Assembly (NCBI GenBank): GCA_019279435.1
Contig: JAAALK010000286.1
Span: 26,245,931 to 26,309,930, forward strand
Direction of reading: 5' to 3'
DNA from: Zizania palustris
Taxonomy: Eukaryota > Streptophyta > Magnoliopsida > Poales > Poaceae
Length of the DNA: 64,000 nt
Position numbers and translations under genes: made by a program. Below are positions 43,074 to 55,770 of this stretch, one piece after another (within the stretch, counting starts at the first letter, position 1; each line of letters opens with the position of its first letter). A model generated the notes under the pieces. The model was not told where the DNA came from and did not search any database. It worked only from the letters and a program-made list of their open reading frames with translations.

Positions 43074-45839
43074 TGTGGCGCCCCGATTTATCGAATCAGA
43101 ACATTATTGAATTTGCATAGAAAAACAATAATAACAAGAGGTTCATCATGCGACATCGTACATACAGACAATCTTTCATGGTTCGCAGACCACATTATTA
43201 CACAAGTGTAAAATTAAAAGAAACTATGAAAATAAACTGCATGACGAACGCCTTCTTCGGGATCGTTTTCTTGACTGGGTCGCTACTCCAGACCATCTTC
43301 CTCGTAGTACGCATCCTCTGAAGTGTTTGTCCAACGGGTATGAGTACAAAAGTACTCAACAAGCCGCCACAAATGCAAGTAGTGATGCAAGGTAATAACA
43401 AAGGATGTATAATGGCTAAAAGTGCGGGAAAGTACACTTTTCATTTATTGCATTTAGTGTAGTCAAATTTTATCATGCGGAATAATAAACATGAACATCA
43501 ATAATACCTTCTAACTTGAGGAGTACGTTTTCCATCCTCGCACAATAGTCCTTACATGTCAAACCATCATGCACATTCATTCCAAAAGTAAACTAACTGT
43601 GGGATGTCACGCAACACGCCCTTGACCGTGGGCTCGGCTTTTCGAAAAGATTTATGACTCTGATCCGAGGTGTACTACTGTACCACAAGGCACGCACTCA
43701 TCCCAAACACCAACGTGTAACGAGATGACCCATACCACGGGAACTCGTGCCAAAACCTCAGCATGAAATGCTCCAAGCGATAACCACCCGCTCTAGGTTT
43801 CGCCGGCGCGCCGGGCCGCATCCCAGCTAACGTCGCACCCCTTTTGCGCCACGTCCGTCCAAGCCACCCGCAGGTGCTGCTTGACCCATCTCCAAGTCTT
43901 GGCCTCTGTTTGGAACACTCCATACCTTAGTTAGGACTTACCCATTAGACTTGTGGTTAGTACGGAAGTGTATTGCAATGGATCCCATAGATCGGTCCTT
44001 ATAGTGCCCCGGGTGCTACCGACCAATGCCCTAGCTTGCACCCGGAACCCACCATGCATGCAATCACAACCAAAACTCTATCACCAACAGCATTCCAGAG
44101 ATGAGAATAACAGGGATCATATAGTAGATTCCAATCGCTACGACTCATTTTTAATCCTATAGCAATCGTGTCGATACATTGGACACTAGCTAATAATACT
44201 AATCATATGGTGACAAGGAGTTTAGGCTAGATAGCATGGCTTGGGTTGCACATCAAGGTCGGGGGATCCTAAATAAATATATTGTAAGGGTTTCATTTGA
44301 CTAATGCATGTGTATCCTATGTGTTTAGTGATAGTTGAGTAAAACATGGGTTCAATATGCTCAAAAGATTGGTTTGGTGACTCGCCTTGTTCAGCAAAAG
44401 GAGAGGGAGGGACTTCCGGGAAGTATTCCGGCTCCTCGGCGACGTCGTAGTCTTCCCAATATAAATAAAAGGAAATAAATTCAACATCCACTTAAACAAT
44501 CTAAAACCACACAATAAGCATATAGGTTTTGCTTGGGTTAATTTGAAGACAACAAGTTGTTAAGTTTCTAAAATTTATTTTATGAATAATTTAAAATGAA
44601 CTAGAATGTAGTTTGGTCATTTATAAAAGCGGTTTTAATTGTGAATAATCTTAATTAAAGTTTTCTAATTAATTTAAAATAAAAGCGTCAGGGAAAATTT
44701 AGTGGTTTCATTAAATTAACAGGAAATGAATAAATATAAATTTTGCTGAAATTTAAATAATTTATTTTGAACTTTTTCCTTAAAGAGCATTTGGATACTT
44801 TATTAAATAAACATGAAATGTCCACAGAAAACATACTGTTTTTATTGTATGAACATGTAGAGAATAATATTACAAATTTTCTGGAATTGAAATGGTAATT
44901 TTTGGAGTTCAAATGCGCAAGATATGAATTTTAGAAGTTCAAAAGCATTTCTAGAATTTAATTTAAACCAAAAACAGGTGTCGGTCCATGGTGAGTTGAG
45001 TCCACCGTGCACCCGCGCACTGTGCACGTGCGCCTGATCAATATCCACCGTTGGATCGCGATCGGGCGGTCACGGGCGAGGCGGGGGAGTTAAAATGACG
45101 TGGACGACTGAGATTAAAATGTTGAACCGGTATGCGATGGATGGCCCAGATCCATTGTGGGTTTTAAATACTAATGGACGCACGAGATCACACCGTACCG
45201 CTTCGCTACGATCCAACGCATCAGATTAAATCACGAGACAACCTAACTTCCGCCGTTGGATCGGGATCGCACGGTCGGGAATGAATCCGACACGGCACGG
45301 GTAGTTTACCGCGCCGGTCATCTTCTCCGGTGACGGCGAGCGGGCCAGAGGCCACGGCGAACGATGGCGGTCCTAGCTAGGCCTAGAAATGGAAAGAGGA
45401 TGCCTAGGGGATCACGAGGGTACCTTAGGCGAGGCGAGAGGTCGAGAGGGCGTGACCGGCGACGAGGGTAGACAGCGAGGTTGTTCGGGTACTTGTCGGC
45501 GACGGAGATCCGGCGAGGTTCGGCGTTGATGGAGGGGTGGCCGAGGTCGGTGATGTCCTTGTGGTCATGATGGTGTGGTCGGCGATTAAAAATAATTACA
45601 GAAAATGTATTAAAATATTTGGGCTACTTCCAAGGTTGATAAAAATTTGAAAAAATTCTCAAAAATATATCTTGGCCTTGGGATCACATACAAAATTTCC
45701 TAGCCCCTGGTTTGGTCATTTCATCTAGGTTCTAGTTCAAAAATGTTAAGGAGGGCATTAAAGGTATTTCCAAAATAAATAATTCCAGGAAAATAGATTA
45801 AATGATATTTTTATTTCTTTGAAAATTTGGGGTGTTACA
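43074..45839. mobile_element. Gypsy solo LTR in the RNase H gene
   Basis: It is 2766 bp, starts TGTGGCGCCCCG and ends GGGGTGTTACA (inverted ends), flanked by a perfect TCCAG duplication (43069-43073 and 45840-45844). The interior shows no pol or gag and no repeat of its own start, so it is a solo LTR. Part of the same family is at 5979-6917. GC-rich stretches (43790-43900, 45000-45560) give spurious frames. Orientation is uncertain; by memory of similar grass LTRs (start TGTAACACCCC) it may be reversed. Confidence 0.9.
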
Positions 45840-45844
45840 TCCAG

Positions 45845-48800
45845 CCGGCACCCACCGAAATCAGCATTGGAAAAACCAGCTAAATCAAGAGACGATGATG
45901 CAGAATATTAAAGAACTAGATCAGGAGCATAAGTAAGGTACCTGAAAATACGCTTGACAGCCTGTCAGTGATATGCGCGTGGTGAGGACTGAAAACGCGT
46001 GCACACACCCACGGCAACTGAATGTCCGGTCTCGTCGCAGTCAAGTATACCAGTGATCCGATCATCCCTCGATACTCTCTGTCGTTTACCTTGACGCCGT
46101 TCTCGTCTTTGTCCAGACCTCCAGTTGTACCCATTGGGGTCATCTGGGGCTTCAGCTCTCCACCAAAGTCAAATTTCTTCAGCATGTCCCGTGTGTACTT
46201 ACCATGGTGGATGAAAATGACGTCCTTGGTCTACTTGATCTGGAGCCCTAAGAAGTACTTGAGTTCACCCATGAGACTCATCTCAAACTCGCTATGCATC
46301 TACTCAGAAAACTTGGACACACGCTCATTAGTAGAACCACCAAAAATAATATCATCCACGTATATCTGAGCAACCAATAAGTCTGAGCCATCTCTAAGCA
46401 AGAAAAGAGTCTTTTCCACAAAACCCATCACAAAACCTTTCTGCAACAAGAACTGCTTCAAGCGATCATACCAAGCCCTAAGGGCTTGCTTCAGACCGTA
46501 TAAAGCCTTCTGCAACTTGAAAACATGTCGAGGAAACTTAGTGTTCTCAAAACCGGGGGGTTGCTTAACATAGACCTCCTCCTCTATATACCCATTCAGA
46601 AAAGCACTCTTGACATCCATTTGAAAAAGCTTAAAACCTTTAGAAGCAGCAAAGGCGAAAAGAATATGAATGGACTCAAGACGGGCAACAGGGGCGAAGG
46701 TCTCTTCAAAATCAATACCTTCTTTTTGGCAGAAACCCCATGCCACTAATCGAGCTTTTTTGCGCACCACAACACCATCTTCTCCTTGTTTGTTCTTAAA
46801 CACCCACTTGGTGCCTATGGTGTTGCATCCAGGTGGAAGCTCAACTAGTGTCCAAACCCGATTGCGAATAAAGTTTTCAAGCTCTTCTTGCATGGCGTTT
46901 ATCCAATTTGAATCGGAAAGAGTATGAGAAACGTCTCCGAGCTCAAAAGTAGCAACAAAAGTAGACTCAGCAAACATAGCAAGAAAACCAACTGAAGACC
47001 GTAAGGATCTCTCAATAAGATCACCGATGATGAGCTCTGAGGGGTGATCACGCTGAAGTACTCGGGATCCTAGGTGATCTAAAGTCACCTCACCGGAGTC
47101 AGCAACTCGCTTCTCTGGACTCGGCTGATAAGTCATCTCACCGGAGTCAGCAACTAGAACCTCTCGACTCGGCTGAGGAGGCTCGATCGAAGTAGAAGGA
47201 GTGATCAGAGGTCCGGCCTCATCCTCAGTCGAAGTCTTAGAAGGTGTGGGGTCTGCAGGCGGTGCAGAGGGCCCACCCTCATCATCAGCAGGAGTGTCAT
47301 CATCTTCCTCAAAGATGGACTCTCCAAGCTCATCATCTCCAGAAAGCTCAAAAGAAGGAGTTAGTGAAGGCATGGACTCATCAAAAGAAACCTCACAAGT
47401 CTCGACAAGCAGCTGAGAGTCTAGGTTCCAAACACGAAAGCCTCTAGAATGCAAAGCATAACCAAGAAAGACTCCATCACAACAACGAGACTCAAACTTG
47501 TCCAAATGCCCTCCCTTTTTGAGCACAAATCACTTACATCCAAAAGAACGCAAATGACTCACCTTGGGCTGTGTGCCAAACCGCAACTCATATGACGTCT
47601 TACCCAAGTAAGCTCTAAGAAAAATACGGTTAGCAACATAGCAAGCCGTGTTCATTGCTTCAGCCCAAAAGCGCCTAGGGGTCCTATGCTCAAAGAGCAT
47701 CGTCCTAGCCATCTCGACAAGTGTGCGGTTCTTTCGTTCCACAACACTGTTCTGTGGGGGAGTGTAAGGAGCCATTGTCCGAACGAATTGCTCGCATCAG
47801 ACCATTGTTCTTGTTCTTAAGCTTCAAAAATGAACATACTGGATAGTCTCATCCTTAAACTCTAGAAAGTAAACCCACGAGAATCGAGAAAAATCATCAA
47901 CTATCACATGGGCATACCACTTCCCACCGACTGAGCGTACTCGAGCTGGACCTATTGTATCCATGTACAGCAGCTCTCTTGGGTACGAAGTCATCACCTG
48001 AGTCACAGGTGCCTGAGAAGCGGCAACCATTTTCCCATGATGACATGGATGACACACTAGATCCTTCTCCATCTTAAGCTTAGGCAATCCTCGGATAAGG
48101 TCCATAGAACTCAATCTGACAAGCAGATCAAAGATGAAATGACCAAACCTTCTATGCCACTTCCAGAGCTCAGAGGAGGATCCAGCCATCAGACAGCGAG
48201 AAGGGCCACAAGAGCTAGAGAAATCAATACAAAAAACCTTACCGAAAGGTAAGATCTGGCAAACTAAAGATCCTCTAGAATCAATAACAGAAGACATGCC
48301 CTTCTTAAATCGAACCTCTAAACCATCCTCAAGAAGTTGCGAAACAGAAATTAGATTAAAATTCAGATTTCCAACTAAAGCAATATTATTTAAAGAGAAA
48401 TAATCAAAGATGTGAATCGACCCAATACCTTGTACCTTCCATTGACCACTATTCCCGAAAGTGATGTATGCCTTGGAGCTCGGGGGAGAGAGGCTGGAGA
48501 ACCATTTGTGGTGTCCCATCATATGGCTAGAAAATCCTAAATCCATGATCCACACGTCCTCCAGTCCTCGATCCTGCAAGATCAATGGTCATGAGTGGGA
48601 GCAAACGGTCGAACACCAGGTTTAGCAAAGGTGCTAAACCAGTGTCGAGCTATCTGCTCGTAAGTAGGAAAGTAGAAGGAATCATATGAGTCTAGACAAA
48701 AATGAGGCTCAAAGCGTGATCCTCTGTTCTGCCTAAAATCACGGCCACGAGGTCCAAAACCGTATCCATAACGATCTGGAACTCTACCGGAACGAAAACC

Positions 48801-48850
48801 ACCCTCCGGAGCACGGTTCATAAAAATCGTCTCCTCTACCACCACCTACA
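45845..48850 (-). pseudogene. Array internal 1 protease, integrase and reverse transcriptase
   Basis: From high to low: the basic RGRDFRQNRGSRFEP spacer, a 1-base loss near 48584, then protease VWIMDLGFSSHM, where DSG is expected but Ser is Leu, so catalysis is lost. Pre-integrase zinc residues and the first Asp (VIVDDFSRF) follow. About 70 bp of integrase is missing after RSDNGS (near 47775), between short repeats. A stop replaces a Cys codon at 47527. Reverse transcriptase has YVDD near 46365, with stops near 46300 and 46230, and a further frameshift near 46020. Much more decayed than A1. Confidence 0.9.
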
Positions 48851-51342
48851 CGACGTGGCCTGGCCTCTAACCTCTCTCTACGTCAAGGAACTCTCTGTCT
48901 ACCACCCTGCTGGTAGAACTGATCCTGCCCACCTCGAGCTCTCTCTGCTCGCTCAACCCGCTTCCTCCTGAAGCAAAACTCCTCACGATGCCCGTCTCTC
49001 TAACAAAACTCACAGTGATAGGTAGGCTTCTTGGGATGTGGTTGAGGCTTGGGATTCTTAGGCTTGGTGGTGTTGGGTGTAGTATCTTTGGTGTGAGAGG
49101 GTCCAGGTATGGAATCAAGAGAAGTGTGGAGAGGTTTAGTCTTTGGGACCCAAATTTGATTTTTAGGTGGACCTTTAGGTTGTTCTCGGAACACTCCATC
49201 CTTGGGCTGACAATCCTTAAAGGACTCAGTGGAGTGAGTCTTGGGATATCTCTGTTCGGGAGTCATCTTACTCCACTCCACTACTCGGCTAATGGCACTC
49301 TCAAAATCAGCCTTGGTATAGGGGTAACCTAACCCAAACCCATCTTGTCTCTTGAACTGCTGGATCATCATGCCGAACTGTGGCTCTCTGGCACTAAAAC
49401 AACTCAGGATTTGACAGAGGTAAAAGTTCTCGTTCTGAACATCAGCTAGCTCCTCTCTCAAGGAAGCTAACACCTCCACCTAAGACAAGCAGATCTCACA
49501 CTCTCTATCAGCTTGTACAGACTTCTCAGCTTTTATCTTGATCAACTCGATTCTCATGGACAAGCAGTCCTCACAAACAGTGGGTGGAACTGACAAGGTC
49601 TCAATCTCTAGCTTAGTCTGCTCCATCTCAGCTCTCACTCCAACTAACTCGCCCAACTGATCATCACTCTTGGCTCTCAGCTCAGTTATACTAGCTAAAT
49701 GGGATGGGCAGTATACACAGGGCACGACGACAGTGGCATGAGCATCTTTCAGTTCCCGCTGAGCGCTTTCAAGCTTAGTAGCCATAGCGTCTCTCTCATC
49801 TACTCTTTCTATGTACCTGGACTCTAGAGTCGTCAGATCACACAACAACACCTCACAGTTTGGGCACTCACTACTACCACCCAAGCAAGGGGAAGAAGAC
49901 AGACTCTCAATCTTGCCATTCGCCATGGCAAGCCCACTCTCAAGCTCATCTATCCTCTTTTTAGCCCCTCTAAGTAGTTTCTCATGATACTTCAACTCCT
50001 GACGGTTCTGTTCTAGTAAATTAACAACTTCTTGTTCATAGGAGGATACCTTTACATCGTCGTCATCGTTGGAGTCGTCGGAGGAGCCCTTTTCTTCCTT
50101 ATCCCCAAGAGCCATTGAACAGAAGCTCTTGCGAGGTCTTCGGCTGTGACGCGAGCGACTCTTTGGCTTGTCCCCGAAGGCCATGAAGTAGAGGCCCACT
50201 GGATCGTCCCTATTCTTCCCCTTCCTGATCACGATCTCTTCATCACTTGAACTTGAAGATGAGGAGGAATACGAAGATCTCTTGGAGTAGCTTTTCTCCA
50301 TCTCGGCGAAGAAGGACTTGTCTCACTTCTTGTTCTCACGATTATAGTCCTTCAGAGCCTTTCGAAAGAATCTTGTCTTGGGCTTGCCCTTTGTGGAAGT
50401 GGAGTTGTTGTACTTGTCGAAGTCGTAGGAGTTACCGCAGGTTCCCTTCTTGTAATTCTTCCACTTGGGGCAGTCAACGATGAAATGATCTGGATCACCA
50501 CACTCAAAGCATCCGGATTTTTGGTCGTGTCTTTTAAGCATTCATTTATCATAGACACGTCGCACCCGGTTGTTAAACAAACACAGATCATCATCTCCTA
50601 GCGAATCAAGCTGATCCTCAGAGATAAACATCAAGGAAAATACAGTACAACTCAAGGCAGTAGGATCAGAAGACGATGTCGCAAGGGCCAGAGTTTTTGA
50701 GCCAGAAACCGTGAGATTTGATCTCAACTGGATATCAACCTCTGAGGCCTTGAGCTTACTAAAAAGCTCTGCGACCGTCAAGGTATCATAGGAAGCGCTC
50801 TCAACAATAGAAGAAACCTTGATCTCCCAGATCTTAGGGTCCAAGGTATGAAGAACCTAGAGCGCCTGTTCATGATCTGAGACCAGCTGATCACGCTCGG
50901 CCTTGTTGACCTGAAGCTTGTTAATGATCGATTAAAAACAACCAAACAAAGCCTCAACAGTCTCACCCAGCTTCTGTGAGAAATTTTCATACTCACGCCG
51001 GTAGGTCTGATATAGCCTAGCCTTGACCTGAGCCATCACCTCATGGTGTGCCTGAAGGGTAGCCCAGATCTCTCGAGCAGTGGTGAGATGGCTAACATGC
51101 TCAAACTCACTAGGACCTAGATAAGAGAATAAAGTGTTCACCACTTTACTATTGTTTTGATGCTGGGCAATTATATTAGCAGAAGTACCCTCAACAATAG
51201 GCACTATGGTGAAAGTAGGGTGAACACAAATATCCCAAATGTCCGAGCTCTGGCTCATCAGATAGGCTCGCTGGCGAGTCTTCCAATAAGTGTAGCCAAA
51301 AGCTACAAGGGACGGGATTTTACCAGAAGACATCATGATCAC
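48851..51342 (-). pseudogene. Array internal 1 gag with coiled coil, CxxC pairs and two zinc knuckles
   Basis: It starts at 51342 (MSSGKIPSLVAFGYTYW). The capsid region has one stop at 50929, then a first CCHC knuckle (CFECGDPDHFIVDC, about 50505). A Ser-rich acidic stretch (50300-50050) precedes a long helical region (50050-49480) with CPNC, CVYC, CEDC and CEIC. A second CCHC knuckle, interrupted by a stop, lies at about 49005. At about 800 codons it is far longer than a standard copia gag (about 300). Stops near 50540, 50320 and 49480 split it. Confidence 0.87.
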
Positions 51343-51387
51343 TACCTGGGTTTAAAACCGGTTAAGGTATGTGAAAAACCCTAACCT

Positions 51388-51400
51388 CGCTCTGATACCA
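51388..51400 (-). promoter_or_regulatory. Primer binding site of array internal 1
   Basis: CGCTCTGATACCA reads TGGTATCAGAGCG on the - strand, complementary to the 3' end of initiator methionine tRNA, the standard copia primer. It lies two bases inside LTR2, as expected for the element's 5' side. Confidence 0.9.
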
Positions 51401-51402
51401 CT

Positions 51403-53145
51403 TGTAGGACCGAAAGTAGTGAGCAGAGGGGGGGTGAATGGGCGCCTAAAAATTTCTTCTAAATTAAAGACCTAATCCCAACACCAAAACGAACTTAACC
51501 AGACAAATAAAAATAGCAAAGTAAATTACAGGAACTAAAATTGTCTAGCCTAAAAATGATCGGTGTCCTAATTAAAATGATATTAAAGATAAACTAAATA
51601 AAAATACTGCAGTAAATAAAAACTCCTAGAAATATCACGAAATATCTATATAGTAGTCTAGAAATAAAATACTAATAAAATGAATAAAACATGGATCATT
51701 CAAAAATTAATTCAGAAATAAACCTAAAATATTGCACGTAAAAACTAGAATAAAAATATTACTGTGGCTAATAATTTTTTCTTATTATATGAGCAGATTA
51801 AAAAACACTTAAATAAATAATACGAGATAAGTAATAAAAATTTAACAGATTAAAAATTTAAATACGACATTATTTTTTTATACTAATTAAAACTAGATAA
51901 CTACAAAATTATTAACTAGATTTAATCTACCTAAAAATAGGAGATTAAGAAAGGACTAACCTGCATCAGCGGTGCTGCAAAAAAACAATCGCCGGAAGAA
52001 CACGCATGCGCTGCTGTTTGCTGTGGCCGTGGAAATCTGCTTCCTGCTGCACTGTGCTTCTCGGCTGCCGTGCGTGAGAAGCAAAAATAGCGAAAGAAGC
52101 CACGCCATTGTCTTGCCGCAGAAGATCCGAGTGCCTCGGTCTCCACACCCCCGCTGCCCTGTGCACCCGATGCAACGTGCTCCGTGCGTCATGCTATGTG
52201 AATGACCGCTGCAAGCGCAGCCTAGCGCAAGTGCTAGCCGCTGCCAACCCGCCGTATAGCTGCCTGGTCACGCTACAGTCTCCGCGCGTCGAACACCGTG
52301 CCACGGTTGCCGAAATCCCCTGCTGCTGTTGAAACTGCTTGCTTCTCAGGCACGGCAAACCATACAACAGACGTAGGGAAAAGTTGCCGCTGTGCGCTGC
52401 ATGCGGCTGGTGGGTCCCACGGAGAAAAGCTGGGCGCCTTGCTTGCTCCGCAACGCAGTGCTGTTTTCCGCACCGATCGAAAAACCAGTAATCGCCGGCG
52501 GCGCTTTCAGATTGAAAAGGCTGAGCACGTCGGCAGGGGAAGGAGAAAAAGAACACCAAAAACTTGTGATGGACTGTAGATTGATCTCGGGAAAAAATAA
52601 CAGTCACCCTATCCCTGAGGAGGTAGGGGCCTATTTATTGACGACCCATAATACATGATAAAGACTAATTTACCTCTAGGGTAAATTACACTGACTCTAA
52701 ATAAAATTCGAAATAACTAAAATACGCTTAGAAAAATCAACTAACTCAAATAAAAAAATATTGTAGACTTAAAAACTAAATATCAATATACTAAAAAACA
52801 AAATAATCATTAGTTGTCAGTTTTGCGCTGAAACTGACAAAGTGTCCACCGTCTTCGCACCGGGTACCCGGATTGGGCCGACCCGACCACGCAGCTTCCT
52901 CAGCCCGTGTACCTGAGTCAAACCCGGTCAACAGACCAGTGGATCCTCTACCGCTCCTAGCCCATGTACCCGGATTGGGCCAGCCCGACTCAACGACTCC
53001 TCTGCCCCGCTGTCGCTCGCTGCACATGTACCTGAGTCACACGCGCCACAGACACGGCAGGACTTCATGTCTCTTCTTGACTTCCGTTGACAATCACTCA
53101 TCACATCTGTCGCATAAGAACCATGCTCTTCAACATGGTTTCTCA
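51403..53145 (-). repeat. Family A array LTR2 (central, full length)
   Basis: 1743 bp, TGTAGGACC to GGTTTCTCA on the + strand. The promoter AATAAATAG on the - strand is near 52631-52639. The GC-rich segment 51960-52560 gives overlapping spurious frames on both strands. It serves as the 5' LTR of internal 1 and the 3' LTR of internal 2. Confidence 0.92.
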
Positions 53146-54531
53146 ATCTCCCCCTTGATGAGTGCATTGTCAACATCCTCTTTAGCACTTCTTCAGAACC
53201 TACAAAAACATGTGGAAACACGAAAAACAAAAACAAAAGAAAATAGAAGGAAGAAAATAAAAGTTTAGCCCTAATGACCAAAAGCCAAACAGAAGCAAGA
53301 AAACATTCATTGTGGTTAACCAAAAAATAAAGACTAAAAATAGGTGCAATCTCAAAACAACCAACAAGGATATACAGAGTAAAGGCAAAAGACTGGAATA
53401 CTCCCCCTGAAATAAATCCCAGAGAAAGGCAAAAATGTCCCCTAAACTCCAAAATTTCTCCCCCTTGTTGACAATTGAACTCATCAAGTGAGACTAAATG
53501 CACTCTAAAGAGACATAGACACAAACTCCCCCTAAAATGCAGCTCCCCCTCAAAATATGTCATGAATGCAAATGGGGTGTAGATGGCGTGTGAAAAGCAC
53601 ACTTCTTGGATATGATTGACTGCTATTACAACATCTAACAGGTATAGTAAAAAATATACTATCTAAGATACATGACATGATCAGTGCAACAGATGATATC
53701 TAAAGAGAGTCATTATCACGCATTTTTCGATTTTTTCAACTAAAAGCATCACCACATTTTCTAGTTGACAAGCAAAGTAAAGCATGAGATGCAAAAGCTA
53801 ACTGATATCTACCAAGATAAGCATTGTACATAGAAAAGTGCTTCAGCAAACTTGTCATCTTTTTAAATTTTTCAGACTTTTCCTCTTTTCTTTTTATTTT
53901 TCATTTCTGCCAGGAGTTATTTGCATATCAAACCTTATGCTAACCGACCAAGTCAAGCCTAGGCCAGAACTGGACCATCGGAAGCTTAAGACATTAATCT
54001 TAGCATACATTACACCGTCCTAGTTCATACCAAAGTGCTATGGTAAGCAGTCCAGAACAATGCAATGCGACAAAGCAAACCCACCTGGATCTTTTCTAAT
54101 AATCATAAAAATGCATAAATTTTCCATTTTTCTGAATTTTTATCATTTTTATAACACATTTTTTATGTTTAAAGCATATAGATGTTCAAGCTGCATATCT
54201 GCATCTAAGTAAGCATCTAGCTACCAGGCATATAAAAGATAGCGAAAACATTCAGCCTACACATGCTAGTTACCAGAAGCAATGGTGATCACTTTTCAAT
54301 TTTAAATCATAAAACCCATGCATATGACAAATATCAGATATATCATGTGAACTGAAACAGAACATAATCATCGACAAGAAATCAAAAACATATACTAGCT
54401 AGAGTAAGTAAAGCAGATTAATCATATAATAAAAGCAAGCTTAAAATGTGATTGATGATTATGCATGATATGAACGCACACAAAAAGACTCAATAAAAAA
54501 TAAAGAAGAAAAAAAACTGACTCAAAGTATC
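53146..54531 (-). other. 3' untranslated region of array internal 2
   Basis: Nearly a copy of 41272-42642, with the reversed polypurine tracts (53148, 53457 and weaker ones near 53403, 53527, 53543) and the same AT-rich sequence. No gene. Confidence 0.85.
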
Positions 54532-55106
54532 CTAAAAAGGATACACAACTCCCAAATCCCCTCGCAAACGCTCAAAAGTAGACTGATCTAGGGGTTTGAT
54601 AAAAATATCAGCCAACTACTGATGGGTATCAACATGAACAAGATCTATGACCCCTTTCTCATATAGATCCCTAAGAAAGTGAAAGCGCACATCAATATGT
54701 TTGGTTTTTGATTGAAGACATGGGTTTTTCCGTACACTAATTGCACTAGTGCTATCACAAAATAAAAGAACTCTGGAAGAGAATAACAACTCAAAATCTC
54801 GCAAAGTAGAAATCATCCAAACCAACTGTGAGATGCGCGTGGTAAGGACTGAAAACGCGCGCACACACCCATGTCAAACTGAATGTCTGGTCTCGTCGCA
54901 GTCAAGTATAGCAGTGATCCGATCATCCCTCGACACTATCTCTCGTTTACCTTGACGCTGTTCTCGTCTTTGTCCAGACCTCCAGATGTACCCATTGGGT
55001 TCATCTGAGGCTTCAGCTCTCCACCAAAGTCAAATTTCTTCAGCATGTCCCGTGTGTACTTACCCTGGTGGATGAAAATGCCGTCCTTGGTCTGCTTGAT
55101 CTGGAG
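54532..55106 (-). pseudogene. Array internal 2 pol remnant (RNase H end fused to reverse transcriptase piece)
   Basis: 54532-54831 encodes the RNase H end (CDSTSAISVRKNPC, HIDVRFHFLRDLYEKG). It then joins directly to the part of the domain at 54832-55106 that precedes it in A1 by several hundred bases (TRPDIQ, KPQMNPMGTSGG, LQIKQTKD). About 200 bp were deleted between, and everything upstream of LQIKQ is lost where LTR3 begins. Confidence 0.88.
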
Positions 55107-55733
55107 TACGTTGGCGGGGGAAGGAGAAAAAGAACACCAAAAACTTGCGATGGACTGTAGATTGATCTCGGGAAAAAATAACAGTCACCCTATCCCTAAG
55201 GGGGTAGGGGCCTATTTATAGGCGACCCATAATACATGATAAAGACTAATTTACCCCTAGGGTAAATTACACTGACTTTAAATAAAATTCAAAATTACTA
55301 AAATACCCTTAGAAAAATCAACTAACTCAAATAAAAAATATTGTGGACTTAAAAACTAAATATTAATATCCTAAAAAATGAAATAATCATCGGTTGTCAG
55401 TTTTGCGCTGAAACTGACAAAGCGTCCACCGTCTTCGCACCGGGTACCCGGATTGGGCCGACCTGACCCTGCAGCTTCCTTAGCCCGGCAATCGCTCGCC
55501 GCCCGTGTACCTGAGTCAAACCCGGTCAACAGATCAGTGAATCCTCTGCCGCTCCTAGCCAATGTACCCGAATTGGGCCTGCCCGACTCCACGGCTCCTC
55601 TGCCCGGCTATCGCTCGCTGCCCGTGTACCTGAGTCACACGCGCCCCAGACACATCATGTCTTCTTGAATTTCGTTGACAATTACTCATCACATCTGGAT
55701 CATAAGAACCATGCCCTTCAACATGGTTTCTCA
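55107..55733 (-). repeat. Family A array LTR3, truncated
   Basis: It begins inside the LTR at a point equivalent to about 52528 of LTR2 (ACGTTGGCGGGGGAAGGAG) and runs to GGTTTCTCA. Its promoter copy CTATTTATAGG is near 55212. The missing half was removed in the same event that cut internal 2. Confidence 0.9.
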
Positions 55734-55770
55734 GCTCCCTTCAGCCAGCCTACTACCAAACAAGCATTTA

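Larger units (their letters stand above)
40357..55733 (-). mobile_element. Tandem copia A array: LTR, internal 1, LTR, internal 2 (deleted), LTR
   Basis: Three LTR copies (40357-41271, 51403-53145, 55107-55733) alternate with two internal regions, all on the - strand. Element D gag is interrupted exactly at its ends. Flanks are GCTCT (40352-40356) and GCTCC (55734-55738), a target duplication with one change. One insertion followed by unequal LTR recombination explains the array; two separate insertions would leave a duplication between units, and none is seen at 53145/53146. Confidence 0.9.

Noticed and set aside
43675..43923. 82-codon - strand frame
   Set aside because: It lies within the gypsy solo LTR and is low in recognisable features.
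51956..52658. Several overlapping frames on both strands
   Set aside because: They lie inside LTR2 of the family A array, in a GC-rich segment, with no family resemblance.
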